A stretch of 64,000 nt of DNA, taken from contig JBAIZL010000058.1 of NCBI GenBank assembly GCA_036971475.1, positions 2,463,501 to 2,527,500 on the forward strand, read 5' to 3'. Within the stretch, counting starts at the first letter, position 1, and the number at the start of each line of letters is the position of its first letter. Source of the stretch: Prosapia bicincta. Its lineage: Eukaryota; Arthropoda; Insecta; Hemiptera; Cercopidae. The position numbers were made by a program, and so were the translations under genes. Below are positions 46,351 to 56,700 of this stretch, one piece after another. The notes beneath the pieces are model-generated. The model searched no databases. It had not been told where the DNA came from and worked only from the letters and a program-made list of their open reading frames with translations.

Positions 46351-47084
46351 AACAAAGTTATTAATTTTATATTTTTACTGGTAGCTCGACATATGACAGA
46401 AAAGTAAACAAAACGGTAATGGTATGTTAGAACTATTTATAAATGATTACGTATATGCAAAATAATTGTAAATGGTATTTTATTTTCTGACATAATTTGC
46501 AACTTGAAATATTAAACATAATTACCTTACCAACTTCAAATTTTGTTAAGACATTTTCCTATTTAGGTATATACTAATTATAGAAAACAAACTCTATATG
46601 AGTATGACTGAGGCTGACAGCCCAACGGAACTTTCAAGATTTCAAGCTGTACATTCTACTCGAACTTTGAAAATAATATATGTATCTGTGGTGTGTATCT
46701 GAACAGTTCTAGAATTTAATCTGTACTTCACTTATTTTTGTTGTAGAAGACTAAATGAGAATATTTTATTCTGTATTTTAGATACTAAAAATAATACATA
46801 CGTGTGCAAGGGGACAAATATACACGGCATTGAGTATTTAACAGCTTTCAATCGTAGAATAAGACTTTTAAACACATTTTGAGCAATTTTGTATTAAGAT
46901 ATACAGTAGTACTAATAATAAAGTGAATTATTTATTAATTAATGTACAGTTACTAAAAACGCCTTTTAAACCACTGACTTATAGATATTTCTCAATAGAT
47001 GTATTTCATATTAACGTTAAAATACAACATTGGCTTAAAGTTTAATCTCAGAAAATATCAAAGTGTATTGAACAGTGTAGCACA
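46351..47084. other. intergenic DNA
   Basis: Nothing recognised. Confidence 0.5.
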
Positions 47085-48015
47085 AAATTATTTACTGGCA
47101 CAGATATGTCGATGATATTATAACACTATACAGAAACCACTCCCGTCAATGCGAACAACTCCTTACCTACACTAATAAAATACACTCCACTTCACTTCAT
47201 AAATTGAAACCAACCGATCCCTAAACTTCCTCGACCTAACCATAACAAAAAGCCACACACAAAAACACAGCTTCAACATTTAAAGGAAACCCATAACGAC
47301 AGACACACTTATATACAACACCTCAAACCACCCTATCCAACACAAACACGCAGCCTTCAGATCCATGCTCCATAGACTTAAAGAAGTCCCAATGACCACA
47401 GAAAACATAAACAAAGAACTAGACACAATTAAATATTTAGCATACACAAATGGGTACAACACCATAATAATAGACAAACTATTGCACAAAATACAAATAA
47501 ACACTAAAATTAACACTACAGACAGGGAAAACAAATAGGCCTACATCACATTACCATTCATAAACAAAACAACAAACAAAATAGCCCGCAAATTTAAAAA
47601 AAAACAGGACACAAAATAGCATACAAAACTAATAACAAGCTACAATACAAAATACAACACAACACCAACAACAAGGATAAACTACAAGCACCAGGCGTAT
47701 ACAAACTGAACTGCGACGAATGTAACAAGTTCTACATTGGACAAACAGGTCGCAGCTTTAAACAAAGAGTCGAAGAACACAAACAGAACACCAACTCAAC
47801 ATTTTACAACCACATAAAAGATACAGGACACAAATACACAGACATTTACCAAAACCTAGAAATCCTACACATCAACAAAAACGGACCACATCTCAACACA
47901 CTAGAACAATATGAAATTTACAGACACACAAAAACACAAAGTACAAACATATTAAACGAACAAACACAATACAAATCACACATACTCTTTGATACTACCA
48001 AAACGTATTTTTAAA
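47085..48015 (+). pseudogene. PLE RT-endonuclease remnant, family H
   Basis: Starts inside the RT at WHRYVDDIITLYRN (catalytic YVDD), continues through a frameshifted connector, and reaches the endonuclease VYKLNCDECNKFYIGQTGRS and the C-terminus SHILFDTTKTYF. Several stops and frameshifts are present. A hammerhead motif with a canonical core follows within 40 bases. Confidence 0.88.
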
Positions 48016-48049
48016 ACCGTCATCGCTTGACCCAACATATCCAAGCAGA

Positions 48050-48095
48050 AGACACTGATGAAGATCGGCACATAGCGATAGAAAACGTTCTGTCT
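48050..48095 (+). ncRNA. hammerhead ribozyme motif, family H copy 1
   Basis: Helix I AGACA/UGUCU, canonical core CUGAUGA, extra A, helix II GAUCG opposite CGAUA (last pair broken), GAA, helix III AA/UU with loop CG, cleavage nucleotide C48090. Confidence 0.65.
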
Positions 48096-48289
48096 CAGTA
48101 AGTTTTAACAAATTTACTAAATTCAAAGTTCGGATAGTTATAAACTATTGTTTAAGGAATTCATTATTATCTTCTCTTGTTTCAATATTTTCATTACTAG
48201 GCCTAATGTCGTCTGTAGAATCTAATGGTAACTCATTGTCAAAGACTACTGGCAAATTGGTGTATGTGCTAATAGGAAAGTATTAAATC

Positions 48290-48640
48290 AGAAAATTTTA
48301 CATAAATCATTTGGACCAATGTTGAGAGGAAAAAAGACGAAAAAAATTTTAATAATTATATTGGAGTTACTAAGTAGTCCAACAACCTTACGTTAAAAGA
48401 ATTAGAAGAGAAATAAATCAATTTAGACTGAGGACAATTCACCTTTTATTAGTAATAAGAGATATAGGCTACTCTAGAACTATGAACATATGAATAAATG
48501 CAATGCATGTGCATTGAAATAGTCGCAAACTGGTTATATTGTTTTAGAGTTGATTTTTTGTAGTCCAGATATGCTTGCTAACGGAAATGGTTCGTATGTG
48601 AAATAGTTAAGCTTTATATATTTGGCGCCGTTATTCACGT
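48290..48640 (-). repeat. diverged inverted copy of 42375-42800
   Basis: See the entry at 42118. The homologous blocks run in the same order on the minus strand, with about a quarter of positions changed. Identity unknown. Confidence 0.55.
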
Positions 48641-48865
48641 ACAGTTATAACTAGGTGATATTTGTAAGGATTAAAAGAATTGAAACTGACTAAAAGAAGA
48701 CACAATTGACGTTAAATTATGTACATAGGAAAGAAAAAAATGTCATATAGTCTACTCGATACAATCTGTTTTGAGAAGGAGTAGGCCCTAATAATGACTG
48801 CCTTAAAAAAGTGTAATTTTCTTAGTAATAGTGTTCAATTAGAATAATGAGCACAGCATTATTTT

Positions 48866-49148
48866 AATATTTGTTGATTAAATCTTCACGTGAGCTACTA
48901 GTTTTCACTAAAACACTTGTAAATATTTACAAACTTGCCTATAGTAGCACTTATTTATATTTGTTGAGGACAGCCGTTTCGGGAGATGTGTCCCATTGTC
49001 AACTCAGACAGTAACTGATCTCAAGGTTTACGTAGGTTAAGGTATTAGGGTAGGGGTGGGATATTATGGTGGTGTAGGTGTGTTTTGTAAGTATTAGGAG
49101 TTATGATGCCAAAAAGTGTGTGTGAGTTGTAATGTAATTGTGTATTAT
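48866..49148 (-). mobile_element. family-C PLE 3' end
   Basis: Contains the terminal TTTGTTGATT and GCCTATAGTAGCACTTA blocks, a hammerhead motif, and the C-terminal coding tail of the PLE at 43928, truncated at 49148. Confidence 0.85.
48965..49006 (-). ncRNA. hammerhead-like ribozyme, family C copy 4
   Basis: Helix I UGAG/CUCA, core UUGACAA, extra U, helix II GGGA/UCCC, GAA, helix III ACG/UGU (one G-U) with loop GC, C17. The best preserved family-C copy. Confidence 0.62.
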
Positions 49149-49654
49149 TTTAACGTGGGCTTAGAGGGAAGAATGAAGTCGGGAAAAGTAGATATACAAG
49201 TTCAGATCGAAAGGTTGTCTAATCGATGATCCTGTGCATAGTGGAGTTTTCACTCAATGAAAAGTTTGGATAGCAAGCTGTACCAAACAAATTACCTTCA
49301 CCGTGGCCAAAGCCACACATCTGACGTATTGTGATGACATAACGATTGGCCAGGCAATTATCATCAATGTCTAGGTTGGTTTTTCATGTTACTAAAAAAG
49401 CATTTTTGTAGTACACGAATAGTTGCACTTAGTGTGTGCCTTGTCTATCCAGTGACTAAGACTTTGTTAATACTCTATTCGGTTACACTTAGTGCGAATC
49501 CTGTCCCTCGGTAGATTCACCAAAAAATCCTATTCTTCAGTAGACTCGGTAGCAGTGGCAAAAAAATCAAATATGCTCTTATCAACACAGAAAGCCTATT
49601 CCCTTAGATGACACGAAATTTATAAAACCTGTCCTTAAAAGTCTCTCGGGAAAA

Positions 49655-50006
49655 AAATTGCTGAGTAAGTGCTTACATGGTAAAACGAAAAACCCAAATG
49701 AGAGTGTAAATACTGTAATTTTGGCATGACTGGGGTTTGTCGGAATAAAACATTACATTATGGTGTGTATGATGCAGTGGCAACATTTAATAGTGAACAG
49801 ATAGGGAGGTGCAAAGTGCTGGAAAAACTTGGAGTTGGCAAAAATACTGTGGCAGCTATGGGTGGAAATGGAGATAAGTCGAATTAGATTCTATCCCAAC
49901 CCCTGCGGAGATCAAGAAAAAAACCAGACAGAAGAAGAGGAAGAAATGAAGGTTAGAGGACCGTGAAGAGGAAGCAGATGACACACACTATGATGTTCTA
50001 AGGTTA
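49655..50006 (+). pseudogene. transposon-type ORF fragment, family not certain
   Basis: Frameshifted reading: LLSKCLHGKTKNPNESVNTV, then YGVYDAVATFNSEQIGRCKV, LEKLGVGKNTVAAM, and a basic-then-acidic tail resembling KRRLEDREEEADDTHYD. I recall this block order from repeat-associated ORFs in arthropod genomes but cannot name the transposon class. It lies upstream of MDP1. Confidence 0.4.
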
Positions 50007-50517
50007 GATTGTAAATAAAACTGTTATACGGCTTCTTCAACTTAGTTTTTTGCGATTTCCCGATAATTACATTTTTTTAAACGGTGGTTCATTTTTCTCA
50101 AACACCATAATAGATATCTAGCCCAAATGCTTACAACATGCCATCTGATAGAAGGAACACGCCTTAATATGAGGATTTTTTAATTTATGAATAAAAAATA
50201 ATTTGTTAGAATTATTTCCATATAAAAATTTTTGTAAAAAGAGAACTAGTTATAAAAGCAACATATGGATTTATATGCAACTAGTGTTTATATGCATTTA
50301 TCAACAATGTATGCGTTTTATATTTTCTAAATATGTTTAATGTTATATAATGTAGATTTATTCCTATTATGTAATGTGTTTTAATTGAATTTCAAATAAT
50401 AATTATTATCAAACATTTAAACGCGGGCAAATCTGCTAATATTTCTCGACATTGTTGTCTTTTAAAGTTCACTAAACAACTTTCTGTTAATCATAATGGA
50501 CAGTTTTAATATTTGAA
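50007..50517. other. intergenic DNA upstream of MDP1 copy 1
   Basis: AT-rich. The promoter of the following gene should lie here, but no core element stands out. Confidence 0.4.
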
Positions 50518-50691
50518 ATGGGTATTGGAATTGAAGTTTTTAACCTTTTCATTGATATTCGTCTAAAACGGGTCTTTTACTTCAGTTCTCTATTCATAGT
50601 TTGTGCAATAATTTTATTGGACTGTTTTGATATTGTTAATGGAAGAACACGCAAGATACGAAAAAGGAAAAAAAATCGTGGGACTCCAGTA

Positions 50692-50710
50692 ATGATAGTC
50701 TTCAACTTAG
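50692..50710 (+). CDS. MDP1 copy 1, coding exon 1 (short start)
   Basis: Encodes MIVFNL and one base of the next codon, ending at TTAG|GTTTGT. The Asn codon AAC is at 50704-50706. An upstream in-frame ATG at 50518 is an alternative start. Confidence 0.6.
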
Positions 50711-53700
50711 GTTTGTGTACAAATACTTTTCTTGTTATTTTGTAGGGGTTTGCTTGATAAAAATGAAAAAAAGAATATTTAAAGAAACAGTTATTCATGT
50801 TACATATTTTATATTCTAGATGAAACAATGTGGCCTTTTAAAGTCGACAAAGTAATGACTCCTCCATTGAACGTAACTTCGTAAGTATTATATTGTTAAG
50901 AAATATTTCTACCGCGTACACAGCCTTAACGTTTATACCATCATACTACTGTGGTTATAACACGAAACAAGTAATATATAAATGTGTTTTTAATGTAAAG
51001 TCCTACTGAGTTCGAAAGAGAAAAATTGTCTAAACTTCCTCGACCTAACCATAACAAAAAGCCACACAAACACAGCTTTATCCAACACAAACAAGCTGCC
51101 TTCAGATCCATGCTCCATAGACTTAAAGAAGTCCCAATGACCACAGAAAACATAAACAAAGAACTAGACACAATTAAATATTTATTATATACAAATGGAT
51201 ACAGCACCACAATAATAGACAAACTATGGTACAGCATACAAAAAAAAAAACACTAAAATTAACACTACAGACAGGGAATACATGATACAAACAAATACAT
51301 GACATTACCATACATTAACAAAACAACAAACAAAATAGCCCGCAAATTTCGAAAAATAGGATACAAAATAGCATACAAAACTAATTACAAGCTACAATAC
51401 AACACAACACCAACAACAAGGATAAACTACAAGCACCAGGTGTATATAAACTGTACTGCGACGAATGTAACAAGTTCTACATTGGACAAACAGGTTGCAG
51501 CTTTAAACAAAGAGTCGAAGAACACAAACAGAACACCAACTCAACATTTTACAATCACATAAAAGAAACAGGACACAAATACACAGACATTTACCAAAAC
51601 CTAGAAATCCTACACATCAACAAAAAAGGACCACATCTCAACACACTAGAACAATATGCAATTTACAGACACACAAAAACACAAAGTACAAACATATTAA
51701 ACGAACAAACACAATACAAATCACATATACTCTTTGATACTATCGAAAACCTACCTTTAAAACCGTCACCGCTTAACCCAACATCTCCAAGCAGAAGACA
51801 CTGATGAAGATCGGCATATAGCGATCGAAAACGTTCTGTCTCAGTAAGTTTTAATAAATTTACTAAATTTAAAGTTCGTATAGTCATAAATTAGTGTTTA
51901 AGCGATTAAGAAAAATTATATCATTGTTTGCTTATTTCCAGTTGGTTTGTTTATTTTATCAGTTTCATTCATTTTTAACCCTACAGTACTAATTATATTT
52001 TATGGTAACCATGGCAACAGTTTACTGAGGTAAAGTTGAGATTTCGACGACAATCAGGTGGGGGAAAAGAATTCATATACGTCTTTGCGAAATTCCTTCC
52101 ATGGTATTGGAAAGTTAGCGCAGTGAAAGGGCACTAGACTTTGAACATGAAGATTCATAGTTCGAATCCAAATAGACCTCCAAATTTTAATATTAAATTA
52201 ATAAATAAATATTTGAATGAACTTTACTAACATCATATTATTAATTAAAACAACCTCTCACCACAAATTCAACAAATTTTATTTTAACCTTATGTACATT
52301 TCGACTACAAAGTAATCATCTTCAGAGGTATTTTTACAAATAACCTCTGTTATTTGTAAAAATACCTCTGAAGATGATTACTTTGTAGTCGAAATGTACA
52401 TAAGGTTAAAATAAAATTTGTTGAATTTGTGGTGAGAGGTTGTTTTAATTAATATAAAAATTTACGCCACAGTTGCTTTAAGTTGTTGTTTACTAACATC
52501 AATTGTCATCCAATATAGATTAAAAAATGTGTTTGAACTTGGTTGGATGAATAAAAACGTATTTTATTAACGATTGAAAATTTGTAAAAGATATATATCA
52601 GGAAAGTGTGTGCTAGTAGAAGGAATTTTAAAAAAAATTCTACAATTTTTGAAATATTTTCTAATTTAATCTTTATTTTATCTGAATTTTGATCTGTGCA
52701 TAAGTAGGAGTAAAGAGGTGGTACTGTTAGGGAGTGATTGGGGGAGGGGTGTCAGCTGGAAAAAACGACGTTGCGCCAAGGTAAATGGAGTAAGACTTTC
52801 CGTCATGGGTAAAACGGATCTCGATCACCGCCTTTGACTCAAGTTTTTAAGATAAAAAATCAAATGAAATCTAAATGTGACGGTAAATCTGATTCACATC
52901 TCCTTCGGTTGGGTTTAAAATCGTCACGAATGAGTAATCTAATTCTCAGCGTTTGAGTGGCTAGTGGTTTCAAAGACTGGGTTAAATCAACTATCGACGA
53001 AGTGTAATAGATAAAAATTTATTTTATTTTGAAGAAAAACAGTTCAAACACTGCACAGTTTCATTCCTGAAGATCTTGACTGTTTGGAAAGTTTCTAGTT
53101 GTTTGTTAACACTTAGGCCCAAAGATTGCAAAAGAAATAGAAGATCCGTCTTTCAATGGAGGATCTAATTGTTTTCCTATATAGTTTCTTTAGCCAATGA
53201 ACAAAATGTTTAGCAAAAAAATAACCGATTCTAATGACATCATTTGGACGTTTCTCATACACTTCGTTACTTCCATGAGATTGAGTACTCCATGAAAGGG
53301 TCAACCAAATCTTCGTTCGAGCATTTACCTAGAAATCAAGTTTAACAAGCTAAAATCTGACGGCTAAGATCTGACGCTTTTGTCCAGTCACACTTTTCTT
53401 TAAAATAATCGTTGCTTTTTTTCGTTTTATTTTGCTTAACAATCATTCATCGCATATACCTAGTTTTTTCTGTTGACCGATAGGATCTACAATTTAAGTT
53501 AGCCACTCCTTTTTACGGCATATATACTTACATTTTTACCAACCATTGTCCATGGTTTTCTGTCAGTCGTTGCAGCGCTGACCAATATAGCAAACGCCTT
53601 GTGCTGCAGTTTTTATCTCCATGGTAAGCCCCTGACATTAGAATAGATTCTTATTATCCAGCTTGCAGAGCAAACATTTTGATCAGCGTAAGATCAAGAT

Positions 53701-56700
53701 CTTCAAGTCTGTGAAGATCAACTTGGAAGAGGTCCTGACCAGTCAAAGTCCCGAAGCAAGGCAGAGTCACGTGGCGCAGAAGATTAAAGACCTATCGACT
53801 ACTGCAAGAAGTTCCCAACGTTTCCATGTCGAGTCAATGAAGTCATGTTTTTTCAACTCTGATCCTTTGCACTAAAGGTTTGGTGGAGAGTGTGAACAAT
53901 TTAAAAACCCGTTTTTGTAGAGACAAATAGGGTCAGTAGATGCTTCTAGGTTACTGGGGGTAGCGTGCACTATTTGCTGGAGACAACCTTATCTTCTTCT
54001 AGTTGTCTACATCATAATATTGTGAGCATATAATAAAGCATTGAAACCTGGCGTTTTATCGGGTTTACGATCATACAAATTGGGTCAGTCGATTATTCTA
54101 GGCTACTGGGGGTAGCGTGGAAACAGTCATATCTTCTTCTAGTTGTACACATTTTAATATAATAAAGCATCGAAACTTGGGGTTTTGTAGGGTTTCATGC
54201 AAATAGTCAGCTGATGATCTCTTGTTGGGGACAGCTGCATCTTCTACTAGCTGTCCACATTATAATATCGTCAGTATATAATAAAGCATCGAAACCTGGG
54301 GTTTTGTAGGGTTTCATGCAAATAGAGTCAACTGATGATCTCTTGTTGGAGACAGCTGCATTTTCTACTAGCTGTCCACATTATAATATCGTCAGTATAT
54401 AAAAAAGACACCTGGTGTTTCTCTACCTTCATCCGGGTTGTTAATTTAAAATTAAACAGTGGAAAACTTGGAGTTGCCCCTTGCGGTAGACCATCTTTTG
54501 ATTGGCGATACTTTGAAGCGGTCCCTTTATATTCCTACTTGGTCAGCATTTGATACAAGAACGACATGGTACAATTAAGTAGTTTTCCCGTTGTTTCAGC
54601 GTCAACCTCATGGGAATTAAAATTGTTTTCCAGACTCTTTTGTACTCCATGTTCACCAAAACTCCAAGGTGGAGATTTGTATATTATAGCATTCAGTGAA
54701 CTGGCCATCTGGTCTTTAATGCTCATCTATCGTATAAAACCTGTTTGCACCCCCCCACAATTCGGTACTTCTACAAGAACCCCGTCAGCCTATTGCACAT
54801 CCGCCGCACTAGTCCGTGTTACCATCCGCTCTGCGCATGGAGTTAGTGAAATAGCTGGCGATTAGTTCATGTTTTTAGCTGCTGGTTCCCCATTTATTTA
54901 GGGGAACATAAATACATAACTTTACATTTTCTTGCCCCACATTTTGGTATTTGTTAGTTGATACTACAATCAGTTCACTGTTTGGACAATGAATTTATAT
55001 ACTAAAGTGACTATGAAACTTAGTAAAATAGGTTTTAGAAGAATTTATTATTTTAAGAGTAGTTTAAATTAATGTATGGCAAAATGCAAATTAAATTGTA
55101 GATTTATTTTCTTTAGGAAGATATTTCAACGGGTTGTTTTAATTCTATTTATTCCAGTGCAATAGATTGAAAAACAGAAAATTTCGAAGATTATAGTAAC
55201 CCAATATACTCAAGTAAAAAACTTGATATTTAAAACTCAATAATTGCAAGTTTTAACAATCTCTTTGTTTTTATAAATAATAATAAATAAATAACTAGTA
55301 TTTTACTAAATCGTAACGTCATATTTATTAAATTATAACGAATCCTGTCTTTATTAAATAGACAATTGGAAAAGTAAAGAGTAGAAATCAGTTTTATCAT
55401 TTGTTTCTAAACAAATCTATTTTTTTAATTGGCTCCTGAGCTTAAAAATCACTGGTTTAGCAGAGTTTTTTTTTATTATTAATCATAAAGAATAATTTTC
55501 TGAATCTATTTCAGTTTAATTATTTTTATTTTATTGTGTCAATTAGTTCTTGCATTTATTGTTGTTTAGACCTAAAGAAAAATAATAAAAAAATGTGCAT
55601 ATACAAAATATTTTATGTATAAAAAATGTATGTTAAAAATAACAAAGACAATAACATAAAGCACTTGTACTCACCAATTTGTACAACACTTTCCTACTCA
55701 GTTTTTCTCTACAGGAGTGATAACTTTATTAATATTAATAAAAAGGGAGATTTAAATATACTTAAATGATATTTTGTTAAAGTATAACAATAACTTGCCT
55801 TTTGTTACTAACTGTTCTAAAGAAGCTGTTTTTTTAAAAAAAACCTGTGACTTCTGTAATTTAGGAAACGCAATCAAGTAGTAGACCGAGTTGGTAAAGT
55901 GTTCAACTTGTTTCAAGATGTGCCAAAAATTATGGAAGACTTGGAAAAGAAATATTTCATGCTAGGTGTAATATCTCAAAGTACCGATGTTGAAAAAGTT
56001 GAGAATCTTTTAGAACTGTTTGACATTAACCAGTACCTGAATATCCATGAAATATTTCCTGGCAACAAGAGGAAGCATCTGCAAAGGTGAGAGTTAGGTT
56101 AGGTTATTATTGAACGATTTCTTGTGTTAACTCCTCAGTGGTTTTACTGATCATTTATTACCAGTTTCCCAAAGACATCCCATTTAGTTTGCAAAATTGA
56201 GGTTAGTTAACAAAAAAATAACTAATTAAGAAAACATTATTTAATTTCTGTTAATGTTATTAATGCGTTTAAGGTTAATCACAGACCACAGATCAAACGG
56301 ATAGAAAATCGAAACGTAGATTGTATTTGTATAGGATGAATTGTGATCTGTGATCTCATTAATTTTAAACACCTTAATTAAGAAAACTTATTGAGGCTTA
56401 ATAATACAAATTTTATTAGAGTCTCAAATGTAATTTTACATTTCCTAGAATATGTCAATGATATTATCCAGGCAGTGTATAACTGCATCGAAAAAATTAC
56501 ACAAATTATAATAGTTAATAGATATAAATTAGGTAAACAGGTGTTGCATGATATAAATCAAAGTGAGAGAAGAAAATTTATACTAAATTGTAAAGTTATT
56601 TGAATTATTTTTTTCTAAAATATCCGATGGTGAAAATATTAAATCAAGAAAAGTTTTATGCAATCTGTCAATTTGATTATGCAAATATGAAGAAGAGGAA

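Larger units (their letters stand above)
52236..52488 (+). mobile_element. family-E palindromic hammerhead element with 13-bp target duplication
   Basis: The insert is flanked by identical TTTACTAACATCA copies at 52223-52235 and 52489-52501. The uninterrupted relative at 27815-28360 has a single related site (TATTAACATCA). Inside, two 104-bp arms (52240-52343, 52350-52453) form a nearly perfect palindrome around CCTCTG. Each arm holds a complete hammerhead motif, and a 35-bp non-palindromic tail follows. There is no open frame, so mobilisation must have used enzymes from elsewhere. Confidence 0.9.
51928..52600 (+). repeat. dispersed repeat S, interrupted by a palindromic insertion
   Basis: Homologous to 28250-27815 on the other strand. 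The tRNA-like segment is at about 52108-52170 (GTTAGCGCAGTG as A box, AGTTCGAATCC as B box). The repeat continues after the 253-bp insertion with ATTGTCATCC and GAACTTGGTTGGATGAATAA, as in the uninterrupted copy. Confidence 0.75.

Noticed and set aside
50518..50691. N-terminal membrane segment for MDP1 copy 1
   Set aside because: The family is short and soluble, copy 2 has Met at the same internal place, and the two upstream extensions do not resemble each other; kept as an alternative start only.
52108..52170. Functional tRNA gene
   Set aside because: A- and B-box-like motifs are present but no acceptor stem or anticodon arm folds; it is part of a dispersed repeat.
53663..53875. 70-codon ORF with balanced composition
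   Set aside because: No recognisable family, no splice sites linking it to MDP1; listed only as intron sequence.
54200..54400. CUGAUGA and GAAACC elements in the 120-bp tandem repeat as a hammerhead
   Set aside because: The two segments are far apart and no helix II joins them in the required register.
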